Of a DNA stretch of 64,000 nucleotides, positions 52,001 to 61,611 are shown in pieces (the first letter of the stretch is position 1; the number at the start of each line of letters is the position of its first letter). This DNA is from Gorsachius magnificus. Lineage: Eukaryota; Chordata; Aves; Pelecaniformes; Ardeidae. A program made the translations under genes and the position numbers. The stretch lies in the NCBI GenBank assembly GCA_034008185.1, contig CM067082.1, positions 11,206,984 through 11,270,983 on the forward strand. The letters are read 5' to 3'. The notes beneath the pieces are model-generated. The model had not been told where the DNA came from. It did no database searches and saw only the letters and a program-made list of their open reading frames with translations.

Positions 52001-55000
52001 GCCTCCCTTCGTGTCCAGATAAGGCCCTGGGTCTGAGGAAGGATGAGATGTATTTTATTACTGACATTGCTTCCAGTGACACACACCTTCCACTCCCTGT
52101 TGTCACTCAGAAATGACCTCCATCTTCTGAGTTCAAATGTAGAGCAGTGTCTCAAAGCAGTGCACCAATTCAGGGAAGGGAGTGCATGAAGTTTTCTTAA
52201 TGTTTGCAGGAAGAGCTGTTAAAGACTGACTCACAACTCAGAAATCAATGGAGAGCTTAGTGGGACTGGACTGAGCCATAAGCAAGGAGACACCCTTCAT
52301 ATCATAGACTTCTGTTGAATCTTATTGGCTAGCACTCATTTATTTTTAAATGGCAACAGCTCTCAACACTTGACTATTTACACAGCTCTTGTATCAACAA
52401 ATATTTTCCCCAAAGTGTTGCAGTAATTAACATATAAATAAACCATGTCTTTTCAAAGCCTGTGACATATGTTAGCAAGTGTTTGCCAACACAAAGCTTA
52501 GCACAGCAAATAAGGGGACATTCCATTTCTTTCTTCATCTTTTCAGGCAGACTGTTGCTAAGACAGGTCATTAACAAGTTGCAGAACCTCCAGTTGTGAT
52601 CCATATGGCACAAACTAACAGCTGTCAACCACATCCATCTCACCAGCCTAACCAGTGCATTTGCAAGGATTTTCAGAAATGCAGGTTACAAGGTACAGGA
52701 AAGCAATACAGAGATGCATCCACAGCTGATGTAATTTCAGTCAGGTGGGCTCAGGTCTTGGTATTGATTCTCCCCTTTTCTCTGGTTTTACTTCAGGGGA
52801 TTTAGTTCTCAGTGTAACTGTGAAGATCTACATCTGTGTCATGCTGGATTAATGCAGATCATGTCACAGTGTTGAGAGCTAGAGGCGTCCTATATGTAGG
52901 ACTCTAAATCATTCCTGTAAAGAACTGCTCCAATGTATAAAATATTACAGACGTCAGTCCTTTTCATGTGAAAATATTTAATGAGATAAGCTAATAAAAT
53001 ATAGTAATAACTTACACTAGATGGACAGATTTCTTCTGTCCCTCTATGGTAACAGACAGGGAACAGTGTGCTGGATTTGCAGACCTTCCAATGGAGGTGT
53101 GGACAACCCTATGATGAATTTAAATAATGAATTAGTTATTGGTAGATGCTTAGAAATATTCCTCATATCCTAGTAGTACCACACACAACAACTTGAAAAC
53201 CTCTGTAATAGAAGTTGCAAGGACACTTCCCTGAAATAAAAGTCCTTGCATTTTTGCTCCCTTGGCCTGACAAACCCAACTCAGGTCAATGGAAAGGAGG
53301 AAGAAGATTTCATGAGAGAAGAGACAGTGTTGGGCACAAGAAGCCCTTGCTCTCAACATGTTTTTCCCAGCATCCCTCCCAGGCTGATGAGTACTCTGCA
53401 TCCACTGGTGGTCACCGCTGCCTATCCCAATATCACAAACTTCCAACAGTGAAATCCTCAATATTTTACACTTTTTTTTTAATTAAAAGAAGAACCAGCC
53501 TTAATTCAGATATGAGCTATAGCTACATACATAAGCTATATACAAAATTACAGCCACACTACCTGGTGTGGTGTCCACCTAGATTAGCTTTAACAAAGCC
53601 AGGTCTGATATCAGTGCAGAGGAAAACTGAACTGGGTCCTCTTGTACCACGCATATGCAGCCTCAGGCATCTAAAATTCTGAAGATCTCATGTGGGAATG
53701 AGAATTGCTGGTCCAGTTTCCTCACAGCCTTTCACCTTGTGTGCCTGCTTCAGTCAATGCTGTGTCTCGACAGGACCCACCATCGTGATCTGTGATGGCC
53801 ACCTGCAAAAACAACAGCTGAATGTGCCATATTATCAGACCCTGGCATAAGAATAAGGAACTAAAAGTAAATTGCAGATAGAAATATGGTGCCGACACCA
53901 TAAACCCCTGCCTGATCACTTATTTACCTGAGACATCATGGAAAGATATGTTTTTGTCAGTATGACACTCAAGATACCCACAGATGCTACTGTCTTGCTC
54001 CGGGTGGGTGCTATACTGCAAGGCTAGGCTCTGCCTGGATTCACGAGCTGAGTGTTAACGGGGCCCCTGATGAGGCAGGGCTGCTCAGACATACTGAGAT
54101 CCTGGTGTTTAGCCCAAATCATGAACTTTGATTTTAGAACCACTTGTTTAAAAACAAAACCCCAGCAATAGTAGAAGGCAGCATCTTTTACGCTTTAGCA
54201 GTTAACAGCCCTTTAAGGAAAGGGAGGGAATTCAGCCCTGTTTATGAATTGTGTCTAATGTCTCTTCATACAGAGCATTTGAGTTGTTTTGTAGCACAGA
54301 CCGGTATCCACCATTTTTGCCCAACAAGGAATGCACTCATCTCTTGGTTACAGGGACATCCTCTCTCATTCCCACCTTGCCTCTGGCCCTTTGAATATTG
54401 CCTTTTTTCTTTTTGTTTACACTGGTACAAGGATGCTGAGTAGGAATATCCTGGTGCTTAGGACCTGACCCCAAAAATGTCAGGCTGAAGAGAGCTAAAT
54501 CCAGGTTTTCCTATGTCTGAGCACTGAACAGCCTAAAAGGCAGCTATGCCCCCCCAACACATAGCAGCTGCTTTTTAAAAGGAGAAAATGAATCATTTCC
54601 TTGGTACTCAGCCTGATAACTTTGGAGTGCATGTTTAGGAAACAGCTTTGGACTGTGAATCACAAAATATCAGAGGTGGAAAGTCTGAGCTGCAGAGGTA
54701 ACGTTTCAGACTTGTGTCTCAAGTGTGTCCTGTAGAAACAGCTCATTTAGGTGCTCCTCTGCCCTGAGCTGTGATTTCTGCCTTTGCAAACACTGATCTC
54801 TCAAACTGCTGCATGCAGGATGCAGACCGGTACCGTCTGAGGACCTCCTGGTCATTTTAAAAGTGAAACCTTAAGGTCAGTACCAGGCACTGCAGAGGAT
54901 ATACATCAGTTTAGGATTCAGAAAAATGGACTCAGTGGAGCATTGTGGCATGGCCAACTGCAAGGAGAAATAAGTGTTACTGACTGACAGACTTGTCACA

Positions 55001-55902
55001 CAGCCAGGTATAATAAGGTTCTAGCTCCATGTGGAAGTAATGTTTTGTGAATGTTTATTTACTTTCCATTACCCTCAATTTTGATATTCTAGGGAATATT
55101 TTGGATGACAAAATGCTTTAGAGAACAGTCTTCCCTGAATAATAGAATGGATTCAATTGACAGAACAAATAAACTTGAATACTGAGAGCAAAAGAAAACA
55201 TAGATAGGCAAGACAGAAAAGTGGTGGGAGGCAGAGCAGAGAGACAAGGGAGGGAAATTGCATGCCAAGGTCACAGTGCAAGACAGTAGCTAAGCCAGAA
55301 ATAGAATTCAATGCAATAACAGCAAAGGACTGGATTGCTTAGGTATTTTTTCAAGGTTTTACAAGTTGCATCCTGTTTATTAAGCTTAAACAGATTTTTT
55401 TTTATTTGTTCAGCTGACCACAATAGCAGTAGTAAATATGACTCAGGTTTCTCTTCAGATCCTAAATGTTTCTCTGTCCCAGATCATTCTATGTTATTCA
55501 GTGAGAGCAATACTTTTACAATCAGAAAGTAGCAGGCAAGAGGTCCCTTTCTGCTGCCTCTGAGCCAGCAAAAATTCCGTATTTACATGTACATATCCAC
55601 TGGCCTCAGTGCATGCACCGTATAGCTTGCTGTGGGAGATGGGGCCATAACTTCTTCCCAAAAAGTGGGAAAAACCTATGAGACTTTGGGCTGGGAGCTG
55701 GAGCTGCTCCAGTCTGTGTTGATCCAACTCTCTCGGAAAGCCCCAGCATGAGTCAGGGCTCCAGGAGCACTCTGAAGGGCCCTGGTCTGAAATGCTGCAA
55801 GCCCACCTGCCCCAAGGCAACGATACTGGAGCCTGATGAGAAAGCAAAAGACAAAATAGCAATCAGCTCCAATGTAGTTTATTTCAAACCTCTTATTTTC
55901 AG
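46047..55902. other. Stretch without a recognised gene; possible intron
   Basis: About 9.9 kb with no supported coding sequence or known repeat. If the two minus-strand exon candidates belong to one gene, this is most of the intron between them. Open frames around 49.2-49.5 kb and 53.2-53.7 kb lack splice support. From 46216 to 48243 there is no open frame of 60 codons. Confidence 0.4.
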
Positions 55903-56462
55903 AGGATCACTGGCCAGCAGGAGTAGGAAAATGATCGTGCCCCTGTACTTGGCACTGGTGAGGCCACACATGAAATACCGTGTTGGTTTTGGCCCCTCAC
56001 TACAGGAAAGATGTTGAGGTGCTGGAGTGTGTCCAGAGAAGGGCAACAAAGCTGGTGAGGGGTCTGGAGCACAAATGTGATGGGGTTGTTCAGTCTGGAG
56101 AAAATGAGCTTGAGGGGAGACCTTATCACCCTCTACAACTGCCTGACAGGAGGGTGTAGTGAGGTGGGGATCAGTCTCTTCTACAAGAAACAAGTGATAG
56201 GAGAAGAGGAAATGGACTCAAGTTGCACCAGGGCAGGTTTAGATTGGATATTAGCAAAAAATTCTTCACCAAAAGGGTTGTCAAGCATTGGAACAGGCTG
56301 CCCAGGGAAGTGGTCGAGTCCCCATCCCTGGAGGTATTTAAAAGATGGGTAGATGAGGTGCTTAGGGACATGGTTTAGTGGTAGAATGGCAGTGTCAGGT
56401 TAATGGTTGGATTTGATGATCTTAAAGGTCTTTTCCAACCTAAATGATTCTATGATTCTATA
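55903..56462 (+). mobile_element. CR1 LINE 3' fragment
   Basis: A plus-strand CR1 3' end of the same subfamily as the long minus-strand copy at 26-28 kb. Both share GGTATTTAAAAGATGGGTAG-like wording, the GTGCTTAGGGACATGGTTTA segment and the TTTTCCAACC end. It starts in ORF2 at GGATCACTGGCCAGCAGGAG. The frame is broken by small indels, so it is older than the long copy. The end is AATGATTCTATGATTCTAT. Confidence 0.93.
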
Positions 56463-56799
56463 CTGTGATCTATCAGCCAGATATCTCTTTCACTTGAGCA
56501 GGAAACCAAAGAAAGAGGAGGAAGCTGCATCTGAGGATACTTCTCTTGAAGAGGAAGATGGAGCTTCTTACAGCCTGTTTCTTCAAAGAGGATTAAATCT
56601 GCCTTTGAGAAAGTTGTGTTTTACTCTTTAAAAAAAAAAATCTCTGAAAAAGTAAATAGACAAAAACTGGTCAACAATCTTCTCTGAAGCTTTTAAAATT
56701 ATTTCTTAAGCATTACAGATGGAGTGAGACCAGGATCTATCCAGTCAATTTCTTCCATTATAAAATATGAAGATATGTGACTCTCTTTACTGTGCTTAC
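56463..56799. other. Short gap between CR1 and an exon candidate
   Basis: A plus-strand frame from about 56503 to 56631 encodes an acidic stretch (KKEEEAASEDTSLEEEDGA). It ends at TAA immediately before an A run, and it is preceded by a fair acceptor (CTTTCACTTGAGCAG). This might be a terminal exon or a retrocopy tail. The evidence is too thin for a gene call. Confidence 0.3.
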
Positions 56800-57196
56800 C
56801 AGTGGAATGTTTGATTCTTCTTGTAGTAGCTGGTTTGGGTTTGTGCTTTGCCTGAATCTACCCGCTGGCTTCCCAGGTTCAGCTTTGCCTGAAGTGCTTT
56901 GAGTGTTGCCTTTCTTTTTAGTAGCTTCAACTGAAACAGTAAATCCAAATATCCAAAAATCATGGGGATATTTGGATTTAGATCTGAACTTGATGCCACA
57001 GAGGCATCTGTTGAAGATGGGCATGCTGACTAGCTTTCCTTCATCCAAAAAATCCTTGCAGTTTTGTGAGTATTGTGACACCAAGGTCTCAAAGAACAAT
57101 TTTTTACGTTGTTTCAGTGGAACATAAGGTTTTTCAGTTTGTGTGAAAAATATCATCTTGCTTCCATTTAACTGCTGAACCATGAATGTTGTGGGT
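56800..57196 (-). CDS. Candidate exon of an unrecognised gene (start uncertain)
   Basis: A minus-strand frame is open from about 57249 to 56758, long for this AT-rich sequence. At 56800 it meets a consensus donor (CCACTG then GTAAGC) in phase 0, so the residues after N-I-P-L are probably intron. The upstream limit is unclear: a weak acceptor AATTAG precedes 57196. A better one (CTATTATTCCCAG, exon from 57269) leads into a different frame that stays open for about 33 codons before a stop. That could mean a frameshift or a disabled gene. The predicted peptide has a lysine-rich, hydrophobic middle (LKQRKKLFFETLVSQYSQNC, PHDFWIFGFTVSV) and a polar end rich in Q, S, N and P. No family is recognised. 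A 15-bp hairpin lies inside it. Confidence 0.33.
56940..56980. repeat. 15-bp perfect inverted repeat with 11-base loop
   Basis: The left arm, TAAATCCAAATATCC (56940-56954), is exactly complementary to 56966-56980; the loop is 56955-56965. It lies within the minus-strand exon candidate, across the residues K-S-K-Y-P-H-D-F-W-I-F-G-F. Confidence 0.88.
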
Positions 57197-57269
57197 CTAA
57201 TTTCACATACCCCCACATTAGAAAATGTACCGTATAATCTCTCTTCATCTCAACTTCTCCATCAATCAA

Positions 57270-59994
57270 CTGGGAATAATAGCAGCTGATTTAGGAGTCT
57301 TATGGACTTTAATTAATGTGTGTACAGCATGTTGAGATCCCTGAAGAATAAGATGCTTTAGAACATCAAAGAATAAACAATGACATTCTTTGTCTTATGT
57401 CCTAGAGTCAAGATACTTTAACATTAAGCTTCAGACTGTAAGGGATACAGAGGGAATCCCTTTGCAACACTACATAAAATCAAAATGTGCCTCTGCCAAC
57501 AAAGCAATATAAAATAAATTCACAAGCACATATTTCCTATATTCTCAGTCTGAGAAAAGATTTCTTCATGTTTTCCCACTCCTTGTCCTATTTCTAATAG
57601 TAATGTTGCTGAAATGTTTAGCTCTGGACTAGAACAGAGTGATCCTCATTAGCTCCTTAATGCCAAGGAGTGGTGTCTGGGGTTCTCACACTAATGTCAC
57701 TGGCACAGGCAATACCCATCTGAGAAATCTCAGCTGTTCTCTGAGTGACCCAAAGGCCTGCCCCTATCCTTATACATACAGAATATATCCTTGTAGCAGA
57801 GCCAGTGCACCCAGCTTTGGAGCTAAGCAGTCAGACTGCAATGCCCTCCCAAATTACAGGGCAGTCTCTAGTGTTGACCTCAGCAGTGGGCTCTTTCCTG
57901 GTGAAGAAAAAGTTTGGCTTCTGACCCTGCTGAAGGTTTGGGAAGCTACTGGAAGACCACAAACACTTCTGATGAGTGTACACTTATATTTACTACAAAG
58001 TGGGAGAGTTATCCTTTTGAAATGACAGGTAAACTAAAGTCACCACTTCCTTCTTCCACCCACCCATCCCCAAGTCCCTGAACAGAAGTGTAAGATAAAA
58101 TGTCATTTAACTTAGGAGAGTGTTTGTTCTTTGAGAAATGGGGAGCAGGCAGAAAGCCCAAGTGAGAACCCCTATTAATTCTACAATTAAAGTAAACCCA
58201 TAGATGAGGTATCCTACATACACAGGAACAATAACAAAGTATGTATATGTAGTTACTGCTGCATCCATAAACACAAAGTGCCAGAGTTTTCAAGAACTGT
58301 TTATTTTTCCCATACAAATTCTCACTATAAGCAGTTTTTATCATGCAGTTGATCCCACTGCAAGAACCACTGAGCCAGTGCAGCTCAGAAATGCTGGGTA
58401 TGCTCTGTCCAGAAAACCTAGAAGAGGAGATGAATTTGCAGCCCAGTTTCAGGGGAGCGGGGTGCTTCTTGGGGGGCTATCTGTTGTTAATAGCTGAGAT
58501 AATGGTCTATTAAGTAGTAAGGATGTTTGTTTTCCTTGTAAAAGAGCTTAGTGAAAATTTACTTAATGCCTTGAAAGAATCTAATTTAATTTTTTTCCTA
58601 AATATTTTAGGGCTAATTTCTAGTGATCTTTTAAGTTAAGTTCATTCAGGGGCCAAAGACTCAGAACTTCAAAGTTTTTCCTTTCATCTCCATCATTTGT
58701 GAACACCATATCATGACAAGTATTGTTCCTTATTCATAAACAAAGCTAAATTTCCCAAATCCTGTGAATATTGTCTAAGATGCCTTATCATTTTCAAGGC
58801 TTCCAGAACTTAATTCAATCCTTCTTACAGCTTCCCAAATGCTTAAGAGAAATCATGTTTCTGATTTTTTTTATTTTTTTTTTTACAGGCTCAGGCTTTC
58901 CAGTGATACCTCTCCCTAGTTTAGTTTTCCCATTTTTCTGCCTCCTGTATTCAGTGGCTGCAGAGGCAGGGAAAGGCATCCACAAACCCAAAGAGATCAT
59001 TGAAGGTCACACAGGATTAGCACAGAGCATTTTTGAGTCTGAGGGCTAAACATGGGGCTGGTGCAAACCAGAAAAGCTTGACCAGCCAAGGATATGCAGT
59101 TAGACTTTGCAAGGCAACAAAAGTCTCCAATCAGTGTACAAAAATACACCTGGCACCTGCATGAAGGTATTCGTCAAGGGAACAAATCTTGCCTCTCTGG
59201 GGCTGGAATTTCTGAAGAGGGAGAGAAATGCTTGCAGGAGTTGCACTGGAAGGTTCAGTCACTCACAGGAGATAAAGAAATGCAGTACAGCATACAGCAG
59301 GGTTGAGTTTTCCAATTTTTCACCCAAAGGAGGGATTATAAGGCTGTACCTTCCCCTTCCTTCTCTCTTTTCTCTGTATCATCGGCTCTTTCCATTCTGA
59401 AACCTTAAAGTGATTCATCACTTTTCCCCTGCCTAGGTGAGACAGGACTGTACTTTTTCCCCATCCCTGAACTGTCTGTCTTATGGTCCCCATCAGATGT
59501 TCCTTGATTTCAGTGGAGCGTATGAAAACATTTGAAGGAGAGAATAGCTTCTCTCATTTTCCTGTCTATAACGATTTGGAGGGTGCTGATTTCTAACACT
59601 GGGATTGCAACTAGCTGTTATCTGCACTCCAGTTGTGCCTCCATGGTGCAAAAATCAGTCTCCTGCTCAAGGAGGTCATAGGAAAGGTCAAGGACAGAAC
59701 TTCACCTTGTGATGGAGATGGAAGTCGCTGCACCCTGAAGGGGCCTGAGAAGGGTTTGTGGATTAAAATACTAGTCAGATGTCATGACTTAGGGGAAGAA
59801 GGAGGGAGCAACACTCTTAGCCAGGCTGTCACACACAAGTGACAATAAAAAATAAGTCTAGATTACTCTGTGGCTCTTACTAACCTTAGTCCATATTGTT
59901 CTCCAAAACCTCTGAATGCTTCCATTAAGTAATAGAAGGAAGACTCAAAGACATGTCCACTGCACGTAATTCTTTGTGCTGTTATTTTCTGTAG
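57270..59994. other. Stretch without a recognised gene
   Basis: No coding sequence is supported. A very pyrimidine-rich acceptor-like site ends near 58887 and is followed by an open frame to 59049. Another acceptor-like site lies near 58347. Neither is followed by a consensus donor, so both are left uncalled. Confidence 0.35.
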
Positions 59995-60176
59995 AAAAAT
60001 TTGTTTCATATTTGACCTATTTTTTGGAATGTGAAGCTGAGGGATTGTCTCATATTAAAGCTTCATTGGAAGAACTTTTAGGACAAGTGAATAAAATAGA
60101 AGGAACCACACTCCGAGTCTGGACAGAATTCATTCATTCAGGAGGTCACAGGAACTCAGATGTGAAATTGCTGTGA
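59995..60176 (+). CDS. Candidate terminal coding exon, unrecognised gene
   Basis: The plus-strand block begins after a good acceptor (GCTGTTATTTTCTGTAG) and stays open for 60 codons to TGA at 60174-60176. It enters with two bases completing a codon. The peptide is protein-like and probably helical in its middle (HIKASLEELLGQVNKIEG), ending S-D-V-K-L-L. A possible polyadenylation signal, AATAAA, is at 60442-60447, but it lies inside an old LINE remnant. I recognise no family. A chance frame is a real alternative. It lies on the opposite strand from the other two exon candidates, so it would be a different gene. Confidence 0.25.
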
Positions 60177-60309
60177 TGCTAGCTGTAGTGTGCTTCCTTT
60201 TGCATAAATAAGCTTTGGTGTCAAAGTTATGAAAGACGGGAAATGTGACAGTCACCTTTAAAAAAGATTCAGGGTAAATTTGCCATGATTCACAGGCAGA
60301 TCAGTAGAA

Positions 60310-60723
60310 ATTACAAGAGGAGCTGAATTAGTAAATGTAGATAGGACAAAGCCATCAAGCATAGGGAAAGGATGCTCCAGTTAAAATAATGAAGTTTGAA
60401 TTTAGAAAAGCTTTTCATGAGGCCCTTCGTTACAGTCTTAAAATAAATAAATTGTCACAGGACAATGGAACAAATTGTCCTCACAATCTAAATCAACTTA
60501 AAAGCCGAAAAGTTAGTAATAAATGTTAAATCTATACAACTGAAGGAAGTTCACAGTGGAAATCCATAGAGATCTATGCTCTTAAAACATATAACAGGCA
60601 GTAGAAAAAGAAGGTGAAAAGTTGTGTGGCAAAGCCTGCAAATGATACAAACTTACCCAGCTTAATGAACTCTACAAGTAACTGGGAGGTTATAGGAAGA
60701 TCTCATAAGACTGAATGACTGGG
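60310..60723 (+). mobile_element. Old CR1/L3-type LINE remnant, left part
   Basis: A decayed plus-strand LINE ORF2. Recognisable pieces of the reverse transcriptase are FRKAFHEALRYSLKINK (the relic of the D-F-S-K-A-F-D motif region), GCAAATGATACAAACTTACC (the relic of the catalytic F-A-D-D-T-K-L) and the end D-L-I-R-L-N-D-W. Many stops and indels are present. It is clearly older than the bird-type CR1 copies in the window. It is interrupted at 60724 by a solo LTR and resumes at 61315. The left boundary is approximate. Confidence 0.72.
60719..60723. other. LTR target site duplication, left copy
   Basis: CTGGG directly before the TG that starts the LTR. The same five bases follow the terminal CA. 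Confidence 0.85.
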
Positions 60724-60974
60724 TGCCCTGGTTTTGGCTGGGATAGAGTTTTTTTTTTTTCCTAGTAGCTGGCACAGCGCTGTGTTTCAGATTTAGCATG
60801 AGAAGAATGTTGATAACTCACAGATGTTTTAGCCATTGCTGAGCAGTGCTTACACCAGTCAAGGACTTTTTCAGCTTCCCCTGCTCTGCCAGGGGCACAA
60901 GAAGCTGGGAGGGGGCACAGCCAGGACCCCAACTGGCCAGAGGGCTATTCCATACCATATGACATCATGCTCAG

Positions 60975-60982
60975 TATATAAA
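60975..60982 (+). promoter_or_regulatory. TATA-like box of the LTR
   Basis: TATATAAA-like sequence about 250 bp into the LTR, where the U3 promoter of a retroviral LTR is expected. Whether it is active cannot be told from sequence. Confidence 0.5.
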
Positions 60983-61128
60983 CTAGGGGGAGTTGTCTGG
61001 GGGTCAGTGATCGCTGCTCGGGGACTGGCTGGGTGCCAGACGGCAGGTGGGGAGCAGTTCCATCACTTGTTTTTCCTGGGGTTTGTCCCTCTCTTTCTCC
61101 CCTGTTTACTTTTCATTACAAATTTATT

Positions 61129-61149
61129 ATTAATAATAATAATAATAAT
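61129..61149. repeat. (TAA)n tract inside the LTR
   Basis: About six to seven TAA units in the LTR interior. They may have expanded from an A/T-rich stretch around the LTR polyadenylation region. Confidence 0.8.
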
Positions 61150-61314
61150 TTATATTCCAATTATTAAACTGTTGTTATCTCAACCCACAAGTTTTCTTAG
61201 TTTTGCTCTTCCGATTCTCTCCCCCATCCCACTGCAGGGAGGGGGTGAGGGTGAGCGAATGGCTTGGTTGAGGGTGAGCAGTGTTTGGTTGCTGGCTGTG
61301 GCTAAACCACAACA

Positions 61315-61611
61315 CTGGGAAATAAAATGGGAGTTCCAATACACATGCCAAACAGTATCAGTAGAAACGATATCTGCATGCTGTTGGATTCTACCTTAGC
61401 TTTTCTCAGTCATGGTAAAGATCTAGGAACTGCTGAGTGCAACTCGCGGTAAAGCATCCTTCCAATGCTCAAAGGCAGTCAAAATTCAAGCAGAGAGCTA
61501 CCAAAAGGATAAAGGAAAAATAGAAAAGATCTATATGCTCTATATAAATTCACAAGATATAAACTGATGGAAAACCTTTGATCCTAGCATCTTGTTCTGA
61601 TGACCCCATTC
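61315..61611 (+). mobile_element. Old CR1/L3-type LINE remnant, right part
   Basis: After the second CTGGG the LINE frame continues as W-E-I-K-W-E-F-Q, the normal successor of the D-L-I-R-L-N-D-W that ends the left part. Further relics are AAAGATCTAGGAACTGCTGA, CAATGCTCAAAGGCAGTCAA, TGCTCTATATAAATTCACA and GATGACCCCATTC, matching the familiar order of the CR1/L3 C-terminal ORF2. Substitutions and small gaps are frequent. The first five bases are shared with the LTR target duplication. Confidence 0.7.

Larger units (their letters stand above)
60724..61314 (+). mobile_element. Solo LTR of an avian endogenous retrovirus
   Basis: A 591-bp element beginning TGCCCTGGTTTTGGCTGGGA and ending CTAAACCACAACA, so it has TG...CA termini. 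It is flanked by CTGGG on both sides. The opening GGTTTTGGCTGGGATAGAGTT is familiar from abundant bird LTRs. A TATA-like TATATAA begins at 60975, and a (TAA)n-like run lies at about 61129-61149. No second LTR, gag, pol or env sequence is present, so this is a solo LTR left by recombination between the two LTRs of a provirus. The 5-bp duplication fits ERVL-like elements, but 5-6 bp also occurs in other classes, so the class is not settled. Confidence 0.88.

Noticed and set aside
53215..53682. 155-codon plus-strand open frame
   Set aside because: No start context, splice sites or recognisable domain; overlapping frames on both strands are also open, as in chance sequence.
58863..59049. Very strong polypyrimidine tract plus AG followed by an open frame
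   Set aside because: The tract is a simple T run that would mimic an acceptor anywhere. The frame after it has no donor and an unconvincing hydrophobic composition.
60836..61399. 187-codon plus-strand open frame
   Set aside because: It lies almost wholly in the solo LTR and runs out into the old LINE. LTRs do not encode such a protein and the frame is incidental.
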